This document shows, one piece after another, positions 1 through 7,230 of a stretch of 9,765 bases of DNA. The stretch's first letter is position 1. Every line of letters starts with the position of its first letter. The DNA is from Candidatus Poribacteria bacterium (GTDB lineage: Bacteria; Poribacteria; DTPJ01; WJIO01), in NCBI GenBank assembly GCA_014730235.1, contig WJIO01000285.1, positions 1-9,765 of the forward strand, given 5' to 3'. Position numbers and translations under genes: made by a program. The notes under the pieces are model-generated. The model was not told the origin of the DNA and ran no database searches. It worked only from the letters and a program-made list of their open reading frames with translations.

Positions 1-1505
1 ATAATATCCAGATTCGAGTCGTTGTCTACATCGGCGAAGTTTACCGAACCGGCCAGAACATTGTCCTTTTTCCAGATTTTTTCCAGCTTCTTTACAGGAA
101 CATAGGCAACTGAATCGGGATTTTTGACGTATTCGACAGGATCAACACCGTATTTCAAGGCATTATCCAGAAAGCTGGTGTTAAATGCATCGCCGCCAAA
201 CTGACCCCATCGGATTTCCCCGCCGCCTTTGAATCTGAGTATATGAGGACCGATGCTGAGTTCCATCCTGCAGTCTTTATCCACATCTGCCAAAGCCGGA
301 TGGGATTTTATTTCTCCCACCAGGGGCCATTGATACAGGATTTGACCTATTTTACCCGCTTTTCCATTCAGTATATAAATCATGGATTTACCTTCCTGAA
401 CCGATACGGCCAGGATTTCCATGATGCCATCGCTGTTTACGTCGGCTACAAGGATAGAACCGGGGATTCTTCCCCCCAGATCTTTATCCAACATAAGTTC
501 ACCATGGGAAGAATAGATAAGAAGCCGCCCAGCTTGAGTTCCTGCGAGTATCTCTGTAAGTCCATCATTGTCAACATCAGCCAGGGTTATTGGTGAAATT
601 ATCTCTTTACCAAAACCTGAATATTTATGTGCGCTCCATTCTTCCTTTCCGGTTATGCCATCTATACAGAACATGTAACCGTTATTGTTTCCAACAACTA
701 TTTCCTGCTGGTTGTCGCTGTCTATATCACCAATGGCCACATCGGAACGGATTTCCGCCCGGGTGTTAAATGTCCACAAAACAGACCTGTTGCTACCTTC
801 GAAGGCATAGACCTTGCCATCCTCATTTCCAACAACTATATCTATATCATTATCTTTGTCAACATCTCCTATGGCCGGGGATGTGTTTATTGATCCGCCA
901 ACAGTTTCAACCCACAATAACTTTTTACTATACAGATCGTAAACAAGAAGCTGACCGTTATTTGTGCCCAAAGTAAGTTCAGGATAACCATCTTCTGTAA
1001 AATCAGCTATGGTATGTGAGGAATGTATTTTACAATTTGGATTAACAGTATGAACAGGCCAGCTATATAAGTCTGCCCTAACTCCCCTGATTTCTCCTAT
1101 ATCATTTGCATAATATATCTCTATATCATCATTTTTATTACGATCGGCAACAGCCGGTATTGTATTTATAGCATCCTTTGAATATTCATGTTGAATCTGG
1201 TTACCAAGGAGATCAGGGCCTTTAACCATAGTCAAACTGTTTTTTCTTCCGCGGCTATCTTCAGAACCTGAGACGACGAGATCAAGTATCCCATCATTGT
1301 TTATATCAGCGAACACTGAACCTGTGGCATGAGAGGCAAAATTCAATGTCCGGATTCTTTCCAGGAATATATTGGAATCCTGTTTTTCAACAGATGGTGA
1401 GGCCTTGGCTGATGGTAAAGTTTGGCATCCCGAAAAGGCAGCAATACATACAAAGCTCAGGAAAAATACCGCACACGGGACAGAGATATTCTTCACCCTA
1501 TCCAT
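1..1505 (-). CDS. FG-GAP/VCBS repeat lipoprotein, C-terminus beyond window
   Basis: The frame is open for 501 codons from an ATG at 1505 to the left edge, so the C-terminus is missing. A strong Shine-Dalgarno (GGAGGAGG, 1517-1524) sits 11 bases upstream. Residues 1-27 form a lipoprotein signal: K5, a hydrophobic run, then FSGC with the lipidated Cys at 27. The rest is a string of beta-propeller blades. Calcium-type loops of the form DxDxDGxxD begin near residues 67, 121, 168, 214, 260, 310, 355, 408 and 492 (for example DINNDGILD, DVDNDGLTE), mostly 45-54 residues apart. They alternate with blade strands such as GNEDGKVYAFEG. A WGQFGGDAFNTSF stretch near 433-445 resembles the segment that often closes such propellers. 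FG-GAP proteins bind ligands or partners at the cell surface or in the periplasm; no catalytic motif is visible. It lies 126 bases after the DUF4384 lipoprotein gene, beyond a hairpin, so membership of the sigma operon is likely but unproven. The substrate is unknown. Confidence 0.93.
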   Translation of the reverse strand, partial: MDRVKNISVPCAVFFLSFVCIAAFSGCQTLPSAKASPSVEKQDSNIFLERIRTLNFASHATGSVFADINNDGILDLVVSGSEDSRGRKNSLTMVKGPDLLGNQIQHEYSKDAINTIPAVADRNKNDDIEIYYANDIGEIRGVRADLYSWPVHTVNPNCKIHSSHTIADFTEDGYPELTLGTNNGQLLVYDLYSKKLLWVETVGGSINTSPAIGDVDKDNDIDIVVGNEDGKVYAFEGSNRSVLWTFNTRAEIRSDVAIGDIDSDNQQEIVVGNNNGYMFCIDGITGKEEWSAHKYSGFGKEIISPITLADVDNDGLTEILAGTQAGRLLIYSSHGELMLDKDLGGRIPGSILVADVNSDGIMEILAVSVQEGKSMIYILNGKAGKIGQILYQWPLVGEIKSHPALADVDKDCRMELSIGPHILRFKGGGEIRWGQFGGDAFNTSFLDNALKYGVDPVEYVKNPDSVAYVPVKKLEKIWKKDNVLAGSVNFADVDNDSNLDI

Positions 1506-1516
1506 AACTAAATTTT

Positions 1517-1524
1517 CCTCCTCC
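1517..1524 (-). promoter_or_regulatory. Ribosome binding site of the FG-GAP lipoprotein gene
   Basis: On the minus strand this reads GGAGGAGG, a near-perfect anti-16S match, 11 bases before the ATG at 1505. It supports that start and shows that the frame to its left is a real gene. Confidence 0.8.
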
Positions 1525-1553
1525 GATTGAGTTTATTTTAGCGTTAGATAAAG

Positions 1554-1586
1554 ATAGACACGGATAAATTATTCACCCGTGTCTAT
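1554..1586 (-). terminator. Hairpin between DUF4384 and FG-GAP genes, possible terminator
   Basis: A perfect 10-base stem (ATAGACACGG at 1554-1563, complement at 1577-1586) encloses a 13-base loop. On the minus strand the stem is followed by CTTTATCT, which is only weakly U-rich. The hairpin begins about 45 bases after the stop of the 793-residue lipoprotein gene. It could end or attenuate the sigma operon, or protect the 3' end of the mRNA; the poor U-tract makes full termination doubtful. Confidence 0.45.
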
Positions 1587-1631
1587 GGAATTCTACTGTA
1601 TTTTAAACTATGGGATGCTGTGAGTCAAGGA

Positions 1632-4013
1632 TTATTGAATTAATTCATCATCCCTGGGTTTGGAGGTAAACAAACACCAGCTATGGGCAAATTTTAAGCT
1701 GATTGGTCTTAAGCCGATGGATTTAGGCATTAACTTTAACTCCTCTGTAAGGCCTTTTGTCGTTACCCCTGATATGTTTATATTCAATTTGTCAAAAAAA
1801 TTGCGAATTAAATCTTCCTGCTCATGATCACTAAATAAACGCTCTACAGCAAAAGCATAAACCCTGTCCATACCAAGGGGTGGTTCAATGAAAAACTCAA
1901 AATCATGACCAGAGTTTTCATCGGGTATGATGTATGTCCTGCCGCCTTTTACCAGGTTACTACTGTGATATATGTTGGGAAAAATCCGGGCAACGTGTCC
2001 TTCTGAATTGATATTGCATAATATAAGGTAGCAATCCCTGTTAGCCCTGAAAAAAATCTTTATTTCTTCACCTTCATAGTAAACATATTTATCTGTCCAT
2101 ACCTCTACTTCCAGGTCGCCGGTATTAAGGTTTGGTATGTAGTTTATTAAATCAGTCAGACTTTCAGAATCCTGTTTTACCTTTAAATCCCAGTTCCGGT
2201 AAAATTTCGTGGTGTCATACTCAAGCCATGAATTTTCTATATCAAATACAAATTCTGGTATGGCTTCAAGTCTGTCTGCATGATTCTTATCTGACCATAT
2301 AATACTTGAATTACCGCCAGTATCGGTATGATTGTATTTCCTGCTTATCTCCAAACCATTATTATCGTAAAATATGTAGATTATTTTTTCATTTTTCAGA
2401 TTTTTACCATTTGTTGAATGTAATTGAAGGCCGAAATCCTGAGCGTTTTTATGTTTAGGTTTTATCTGTATATTCTCCATAGCTTCCCGGAAATTCGCTT
2501 CCAGATCAGCTTTAAGACTCATACTAAAACCATCAGCCTCTATTTGGCTTATCTTCTCGGCACATGACAGGCAGTAATCAATACATGCTGAAATATCATC
2601 CTCCATAAAAGCAGATTCCGCCAGAATAAATTGATCCAGAACTTCTGCTATATTCTGCATACGTTTCTTTAATATATAAGCCAGATACAGATTATCATAT
2701 TTTTTATATTCTACTCCATACAATTCTCTTTTGCTTTCAATATTTGTATAACTCTCATATTTCGATTCAACGTCCTCCCTTGTTGCTTTGATTTTACTAC
2801 TTGATTTATATTCTATCCTGGTTTTTGTATATCTGGATAATCGGCTTAAAGCCTCGTTTTCAGTATTACCGATTCCATAAAAATATTCCCCATAATCCCC
2901 TTCCTTTTGTTCCTGAACCCACCATTTCCAGCCATTAAGGGTTTGGTGGTATGTATCCCCTGATGGCTTGTCAGGGTTTTGGGATTGGGGTTTATTTGTC
3001 TTTGATCCCTGAATTAATACATCCAGGTTATTCATTATAACCCTGTTAATATCATCTTCAATCTGCTGTTTGTTGGTTTCTTTCATCACCTCGACAGCGG
3101 CGTTGATAAAATCCCTGGCTGTCCAGGCCCGATCAATAACGGCCCTGGAATAGGCTGTTTTTGTGTCTTTTGAGAAATATCTCTCCACTATTCTTGAACC
3201 TTCTAGCTCCACATCTGAAAATGATTCCACGATCCTGTCGTAGAAATCCCTTACTGATTCTTCATCGCCAAAGCTGCTCTTGTGGCTGTTTATCCACTGA
3301 CTGATGTCATTTATCACGCTGGTTCGCACCTGTCGGGCTAAAGCTGATCTGGCTACTAAATCCGCTTCGGACATGGCCAGGAACAGCTTGTCGGACATGT
3401 TCTTTTTGTTCATCTTGCCGGAAACAGAAGCATATCCAGTGGCCTCAATGGGATTTTCTCCTGTTGAATTTATAATTGACTTTATGGTGGAATCAAGAAC
3501 GATCTGATCTATCAATGAAGTTTTTTCTCCCAAAGCCTTCTTTGCTTTTAGCGATGCATCCTTTAAAACATTATCCCGATTAACCCGGGCCAGGGCATAT
3601 GTCAAACCGGTTTGGGGATCAATATAGTGGTCTACAATGGCTACCTCTTCCATTGTTTCCTCTGAATAAACCTTCCTTACAGCGTCAAAAACAACTGTAA
3701 ATTCAGTTTCATCAAGACTTCTGTTTGCGGAGACTGCTGTTCTTATGGAACTCATAACCGTAGAAGCCATTATAGAAGCCATCTCCCCCAGGGCCATCTC
3801 TTCAGCCATCTGCATGGATACTTCAGGAAGCGGCATTTCCATAGAATAACCGACAGCTTCAATAACATCATCCTTGTAATCAAGTCTGGTAACCCACGAA
3901 GGTTTTTCGCCGGGTATATATTCAACAACGCCGACCCGGTTTTGAACACCCGCTGCACAGCCAAGAAACGAAATTAAAAGAAGAACAATTATTAGCATGT
4001 AAAGAACTTTCAA
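1632..4013 (-). CDS. Lipoprotein with three LPP20-like segments and DUF4384
   Basis: A 793-residue envelope lipoprotein. The N-terminus (LKVLYMLIIVLLLISFLGC) is a lipoprotein signal with Cys19. Three segments share the LPP20 pattern: a G-Y/I-G opening, a helix with many Ala and Met, then a strand ending in a phrase such as YALARVNRD. They span roughly residues 50-147, 190-300 and 375-450. The third is shorter and is preceded by a polar linker (335-355). Residues 450-525 look helical. The DUF4384 domain lies at about 635-725: VWTDKYVYYEGEEIKIFFRA, then CYLILCN, then RIFPN, then the PPLGMDRVYAFAVE ending. DUF4384 occurs in secreted or periplasmic proteins; its biochemical role is not settled. 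LPP20 proteins include outer-membrane FlgP of Vibrio. The start is TTG at 4013, chosen because AAAGGGGA sits 7 bases upstream and supplies Lys2 for the signal peptide; an ATG at 3998 would leave no positive charge. It lies 24 bases after the FlgO-like gene. Confidence 0.88.
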   Translation of the reverse strand: MKVLYMLIIVLLLISFLGCAAGVQNRVGVVEYIPGEKPSWVTRLDYKDDVIEAVGYSMEMPLPEVSMQMAEEMALGEMASIMASTVMSSIRTAVSANRSLDETEFTVVFDAVRKVYSEETMEEVAIVDHYIDPQTGLTYALARVNRDNVLKDASLKAKKALGEKTSLIDQIVLDSTIKSIINSTGENPIEATGYASVSGKMNKKNMSDKLFLAMSEADLVARSALARQVRTSVINDISQWINSHKSSFGDEESVRDFYDRIVESFSDVELEGSRIVERYFSKDTKTAYSRAVIDRAWTARDFINAAVEVMKETNKQQIEDDINRVIMNNLDVLIQGSKTNKPQSQNPDKPSGDTYHQTLNGWKWWVQEQKEGDYGEYFYGIGNTENEALSRLSRYTKTRIEYKSSSKIKATREDVESKYESYTNIESKRELYGVEYKKYDNLYLAYILKKRMQNIAEVLDQFILAESAFMEDDISACIDYCLSCAEKISQIEADGFSMSLKADLEANFREAMENIQIKPKHKNAQDFGLQLHSTNGKNLKNEKIIYIFYDNNGLEISRKYNHTDTGGNSSIIWSDKNHADRLEAIPEFVFDIENSWLEYDTTKFYRNWDLKVKQDSESLTDLINYIPNLNTGDLEVEVWTDKYVYYEGEEIKIFFRANRDCYLILCNINSEGHVARIFPNIYHSSNLVKGGRTYIIPDENSGHDFEFFIEPPLGMDRVYAFAVERLFSDHEQEDLIRNFFDKLNINISGVTTKGLTEELKLMPKSIGLRPISLKFAHSWCLFTSKPRDDELIQ

Positions 4014-4019
4014 TCAAAA

Positions 4020-4027
4020 TCCCCTTT
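4020..4027 (-). promoter_or_regulatory. Ribosome binding site deciding a TTG start
   Basis: AAAGGGGA on the minus strand lies 7 bases before TTG (4013-4011) and about 22 bases before the first ATG (3998). The spacing favours the TTG codon as the start of the DUF4384 lipoprotein. Confidence 0.6.
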
Positions 4028-4037
4028 CTGAATATGC

Positions 4038-5171
4038 CTACTTAAAACTTACAGAGTATCTCGATGCTTCTTTAATACGTTGAAAATATATCTTCCAATC
4101 CTGCTTGTCCTCTTTTCTTAACTGCATGTAAAAGGAAAGCAGGGGGAGTTTTTGTATTGTACCATCGGCCAGGGTTATATCGGCAAAGAATTTTACACTG
4201 CAAGAGACCACGTTGCGGGAGTTTCGTTTTATATCATATACTTCAGGGTTGCTGAAATCAAAATTTGTAACTCTATATCTATCAAAAAACTCCACCATTA
4301 CTAATTCCAGAGAGTTTCTGTTCAAGACATTTGTAAGTTGTATCCTGGAATTCTGGCTCAGGGTTAAAGTAACTGCGCTGGCATTATCGTCATAAAATGA
4401 CATAACTTTGTTTACATCGCCTGTTTTCCATGCTTCAGTAAATTCTTTTACAAACTTTCTGACTGAATGTTGTATATCTCCGTCGGTTGATATTTCAAAT
4501 TCTATCATCTTAGCCATACTACTCTGGCTTATATTCATTGATATATCCGGCACATTTGGCAAATCCTGTATGGACTTGGGCACAGCCTGAACCGCTACAG
4601 GGGTATGATCCATATAAAGCTGGTTATCTTTCATTCTGAGAACCGTAAAGGCTGTCAGGGCTTGTTTATCCTTTAAGGTTATTTGTCCAAGGATAAGCAT
4701 ATCCACTTCACTTAGTATTTCCCCTAAACAATATCTAAGCTTTGAATCTTTACTGTATTCTGTGGATATTTCTGAAATATTCAGCTTTGATGCCGTTCCT
4801 AAACCCGATTTATCCAGAGCTTTAATCAATACATCCAGATCAACTATATCCAGCTTACCAACCGGTGCCAATCCTGCGGCTAATTTTAAGTATATGGCGT
4901 CCCGAAGCAAAAGGCTAAGCTGACTTTCGTAAAACTTCTGTTGTGGCAAAGTTCTGGTTACTATAGGCCCCATCAAAACCCTTGGGACATAAAATGGATC
5001 GCCCTGTTCGCTGGCCAGGACATTTACTTTTTTTGATATTTCCATCATAGATTGGCTGATCCAGTTTTCAATCATGGTTTCGGTTTCACCAGCTTTAACA
5101 TTGGAAAAAAGTCCAGAAACCAATCCCACTATAACCATCAATACACATAATACCGATTTTTGGAATTTCAT
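4038..5171 (-). CDS. Secreted FlgO/CsgG-like protein with NTF2-like C-terminal domain
   Basis: A 377-residue exported protein. Residues 1-27 are a Sec signal peptide (K2, K5, hydrophobic core, VKA cleavage site) with no lipobox. Residues about 60-190 resemble the FlgO/CsgG nucleotide-free alpha-beta fold: PVGKLDIVD, a helix, then CLGEILSEVDMLILGQITL, where an 'LGE...aDyli.G.i' pattern is typical, followed by a strand naming a parameter (LRMKDNQLYMDH). Residues about 235-370 fit an NTF2/SnoaL-like domain: KEFTEAWKTGDVNKVMSFYDD, then alternating strands ending in DWKIYFQRIKE. NTF2-like domains often bind small ligands or act as interaction modules; no catalytic set is evident. A ribosome site (GAGGTG, 5180-5185) overlaps the anti-sigma stop codon, so translation is probably coupled. 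FlgO and FlgP (LPP20) are partners at the Vibrio outer membrane, and here a FlgO-like gene precedes an LPP20-like one. No flagellar gene is present, so I do not assign a flagellar role. Confidence 0.75.
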   Translation of the reverse strand: MKFQKSVLCVLMVIVGLVSGLFSNVKAGETETMIENWISQSMMEISKKVNVLASEQGDPFYVPRVLMGPIVTRTLPQQKFYESQLSLLLRDAIYLKLAAGLAPVGKLDIVDLDVLIKALDKSGLGTASKLNISEISTEYSKDSKLRYCLGEILSEVDMLILGQITLKDKQALTAFTVLRMKDNQLYMDHTPVAVQAVPKSIQDLPNVPDISMNISQSSMAKMIEFEISTDGDIQHSVRKFVKEFTEAWKTGDVNKVMSFYDDNASAVTLTLSQNSRIQLTNVLNRNSLELVMVEFFDRYRVTNFDFSNPEVYDIKRNSRNVVSCSVKFFADITLADGTIQKLPLLSFYMQLRKEDKQDWKIYFQRIKEASRYSVSFK

Positions 5172-5183
5172 TTTTATTTCACC

Positions 5184-5675
5184 TCATTCTGATTCAAAGT
5201 GTATCTTGTAGCTATTAGACAGACCCTTATTTACCTTATCAAATGATAGCAGAGATTCTTCTATATCCCTCATGGAAAGATCAAGATCAGCGAAGCTGGA
5301 TATTTCATCTATTCCATTACTCTGATTATTTCCAGGGACAAAATAAATGCCAAGACTTATCACCAGGGCCACAGCCACCACCGTTACAGGTATTAAAAGA
5401 CGCATATTCATAAATTTGAATGATTCAAATATTTCCCTTAATTTATCAATTACGCTGGATGATTCCTTTATTGATTCTATGTCTCTAATCCTTTGCATAA
5501 CTGGGGATACGAAATCCGGCACTTCCTCACTCTTTGCCTTCTGGATATTTTCATATACCTTTCGACAATTTTGGCACTGGTTCAGATGTTCCCTGAAATT
5601 TTCGTCCAGAATCAATTCTCCATCTTCATTTACTATCAAACCATCCAGAATTATATTACAATCCTTACCGGTCAT
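5184..5675 (-). CDS. Zinc-binding anti-sigma factor, single-pass membrane protein
   Basis: A 163-residue anti-sigma factor that would hold the adjacent ECF sigma factor at the inner membrane. The N-terminal domain has the ZAS zinc-binding pattern: Cys6, His30, Cys34 and Cys37 (HLNQCQNC), with 24 residues between Cys6 and His30, as in the family. A helical stretch follows to about residue 88. One membrane segment lies near 92-112 (LLIPVTVVAVALVISLGIYF), and a short external tail of about 50 acidic and polar residues ends the protein. That tail is small for a sensor, so signal input may come through a partner, perhaps one of the exported proteins encoded just downstream. The start is ATG at 5675, one base after the sigma stop codon, with AGGGGGTGA 8 bases upstream. 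A longer GTG start at 5684 would have no ribosome site and would lie inside it. Expression is probably coupled to the sigma gene. Confidence 0.88.
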   Translation of the reverse strand: MTGKDCNIILDGLIVNEDGELILDENFREHLNQCQNCRKVYENIQKAKSEEVPDFVSPVMQRIRDIESIKESSSVIDKLREIFESFKFMNMRLLIPVTVVAVALVISLGIYFVPGNNQSNGIDEISSFADLDLSMRDIEESLLSFDKVNKGLSNSYKIHFESE

Positions 5676-5676
5676 A

Positions 5677-6240
5677 CTATTCACCCCCTATCTCGCTGTT
5701 TTTAAATAATTTCTTCAGGAGTTTTTCGCCGCGTTTTTTCCGTTTGCTGACCCATGGTTGACCGAAATTTAGAATTTCGGATATTTCGTCCACACCTTTA
5801 CCCTCCAGATAATACATCCTTATAACCAAAGCTTCTTTTTTGGGAAGCTTATCAATCATATTTTCGACTATTTCCTGCATTTCTGTTTCATCTATGGGAT
5901 TGGAATTGTCTGCTATTTTAAGTTTCTCTGTAAGTTCCAGAATAATGGGAAACTTACCATGTGATCTATGTAAATCCATAGACGTATTATAAGCAATTGT
6001 TTTTAAATAGGGCCAGAAGTTTTCAGGCTGCCTTGGTTCTTTTCTGTCACGCATTGCAGCATAGACCTTTATCAAAGCTTCCTGACAGCAGTCCTCGGCA
6101 TCCTGCAGGTTTGAAACCCAACCTCTGACCAGGTAATGCAAATTCCTTTGATATTTTTTAAATAGCATATCAAAGGCCTCGGTATTACCTTGCCAAACCC
6201 GCATCACCAACTCAGCATCATTATGAATATTTGCGTCCAT
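5677..6240 (-). CDS. ECF-type RNA polymerase sigma factor
   Basis: A 187-residue sigma-70-family factor of the extracytoplasmic function group, with only regions 2 and 4. Region 2 spans about residues 8-93: EAFDMLFKKY, then the core-binding DAEDCCQEALIKVYAAM, then the -10 recognition part FWPYLKTIAYNTSMDLHRS. A linker follows (95-122). Region 4 spans about 123-178: IDKLPKKEALVIRMYYLEGK, then the helix-turn-helix VDEISEILNFGQPWVSKRKK. Length and layout are ordinary for the family. The ATG at 6240 has a GGGGGAGG ribosome site 10 bases upstream (6251-6258). It heads an apparent operon with its anti-sigma factor one base downstream, then two exported proteins and perhaps a third. Such pairs usually respond to an envelope signal and autoregulate. 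A sigma-family promoter is guessed upstream at 6295-6322. The recognition helix has an unusual Gln-Pro-Trp, so promoter choice cannot be read off known groups. Confidence 0.95.
   Translation of the reverse strand: MDANIHNDAELVMRVWQGNTEAFDMLFKKYQRNLHYLVRGWVSNLQDAEDCCQEALIKVYAAMRDRKEPRQPENFWPYLKTIAYNTSMDLHRSHGKFPIILELTEKLKIADNSNPIDETEMQEIVENMIDKLPKKEALVIRMYYLEGKGVDEISEILNFGQPWVSKRKKRGEKLLKKLFKNSEIGGE
5681..5689 (-). promoter_or_regulatory. Ribosome binding site of the anti-sigma gene, inside sigma codons
   Basis: AGGGGGTGA on the minus strand lies within the last codons of the sigma gene, with 8 bases between its G-run and the ATG at 5675. It argues for the ATG over the in-frame GTG that overlaps the site itself. 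Confidence 0.65.
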
Positions 6241-6263
6241 TCAATTAGTGCCTCCCCCGGTAT

Positions 6264-6275
6264 TAGTAATTACTA
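6264..6275. promoter_or_regulatory. 12-base palindrome upstream of the sigma gene
   Basis: TAGTAATTACTA is a perfect palindrome lying between the sigma ribosome site and the guessed promoter. It could be a small dimeric operator, but at this AT content a 12-base palindrome can arise by chance. Confidence 0.2.
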
Positions 6276-6294
6276 TATTTGTTTTCCAATTACC

Positions 6295-6322
6295 TAGTCG
6301 TAAAATTAAGTCAAAATATTCC
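6295..6322 (-). promoter_or_regulatory. Possible ECF-type promoter for the sigma operon
   Basis: On the minus strand GGAAT (6322-6318), a 17-base spacer and CGACTA (6300-6295) resemble the GGAAC / CGTC pattern of many ECF-dependent promoters. The start would lie about 50 bases before the sigma ATG. It abuts the T-run of the hydrolase terminator. The match is loose in both boxes, and no second copy was found to compare with. Confidence 0.25.
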
Positions 6323-6361
6323 AAAAAATAAAGGCTGATCCTCCTGAATGAGAAATCAGCC
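6321..6361 (-). terminator. Rho-independent terminator of the SGNH hydrolase gene
   Basis: A 7-base stem GGCTGAT (6361-6355 with 6339-6333 on the minus strand) is extended inward by a CTC/GAG helix (6341-6343 with 6350-6352) around a 6-base loop. It is followed by TTTATTTTTT at 6332-6323. It starts 29 bases after the hydrolase stop codon and separates that gene from the sigma operon, which reads in the same direction. Confidence 0.85.
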
Positions 6362-6390
6362 AGTGTATAAAACTATTTACTATCGAGAGA

Positions 6391-7035
6391 TTAAGCCGAA
6401 AGGGTTTTAAGAACTTCAACAGCTATAAGAAGATGACCTGTCATATTGGGATGAACTGGTTCCTGGCAAAATGTACTGGGATCCCTGTATAGTAATTGCT
6501 CCTGGAACATATCGTGTGTTCTAACCAACCTGGTTTTGTATTTTTGGTGCATTTTATGAACTGTTTTCAGGTATTCAGGTAGTATATCCAGAACCTGACT
6601 TTGGAATGTCTGCCCCGAGGTGTCCCTGCTCATATAAAAAGGCTCGATTAGTATTATTGGACAATCGATTTTCTTTTTTGTCTTATCCAAAAGCTCTTCG
6701 TATATTTCCGCGTAAATCTCAGGAGTAACACCGTTGGGGTCACCCCGAAGATGAGAATGAAGGTCATTTATCCCAATCTTAATAGATAGCCAATCAGGTT
6801 TATGATCCAGAGCATCCTCATGCCATCTTCCTTTTAAATCAGTAATCCTGTTGCCACCAATACCAGTATTAATATAATTAATATCTCTATCAGGATAATA
6901 GGCCATTACAAGTTCAGCAAACAACCTGACATATCCATTACCAAGAGGTGCAGCTTCACCCCTTCGTCCACAATCCGTTATACTGTCACCTATAAATAAG
7001 ATTTTTTGTCCATCCTGTATACAAAGATCGCCCAT
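6391..7035 (-). CDS. SGNH/GDSL-family hydrolase (esterase-like)
   Basis: A 214-residue hydrolase of the SGNH superfamily, whose members deacylate lipids, sugars or polysaccharides with a Ser-His-Asp set. All four blocks are visible. Block I is FIGDSITDCGRR with nucleophile Ser18. Block II is NTGIGGNR (57-63). Block III is GIND (88-91), with Asn90 for the oxyanion hole. Block V is EPVHPNMTGH with His185. The residue three before the His is normally Asp; here it is Glu182, a conservative but uncommon change. There is no signal peptide, so the protein is probably cytoplasmic and the substrate cannot be told. The ATG at 7035 has a GGAGGAG ribosome site 5 bases upstream. The gene stands alone, with its own terminator at 6321-6361 and a repeat-rich region upstream. 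The GDSITDCGRR and IKIGINDLHS phrases place it with the lysophospholipase-L1-like branch, by recall. Confidence 0.92.
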   Translation of the reverse strand: MGDLCIQDGQKILFIGDSITDCGRRGEAAPLGNGYVRLFAELVMAYYPDRDINYINTGIGGNRITDLKGRWHEDALDHKPDWLSIKIGINDLHSHLRGDPNGVTPEIYAEIYEELLDKTKKKIDCPIILIEPFYMSRDTSGQTFQSQVLDILPEYLKTVHKMHQKYKTRLVRTHDMFQEQLLYRDPSTFCQEPVHPNMTGHLLIAVEVLKTLSA

Positions 7036-7133
7036 TTAACTCCTCCATTAAAAAATATAATTGCAAAGGCATAATATTTTATTCAAAAAAAAACTGTTTA
7101 TAAGTAATCGTTAAAAAATGGATATAATTTAGT

Positions 7134-7161
7134 TGTCATTCCTGCTTTTGCAGAAATGACA
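7134..7161. repeat. Solitary 28-base REP-like palindrome
   Basis: TGTCATTCCTGC (7134-7145), a TTTT loop, and GCAGAAATGACA (7150-7161) form a 12-base stem with one mismatch (7141/7154). It is the same unit that occupies the centre of both 121-base elements, here without their terminal repeats. Hairpins of this GTCATTCC...GGAATGAC kind are scattered in many bacterial genomes. Confidence 0.75.
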
Positions 7162-7230
7162 AATTTTGTAATTTACCATCATTATAAAGGTATATTATAA
7201 AGATATTTTCTAAACACATTTTTCATTTTT

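Noticed and set aside
243-976. Plus-strand open frames (243-596, 627-893, 770-976)
   Set aside because: They are antisense to the FG-GAP lipoprotein gene, whose minus-strand frame is open over the whole interval and has clear repeats, signal peptide and ribosome site.
7036-7130. Promoter of the SGNH hydrolase gene
   Set aside because: Several TTGAAT and TATAT-like words occur in the AT-rich leader, but no pair has acceptable spacing, so no site is called.
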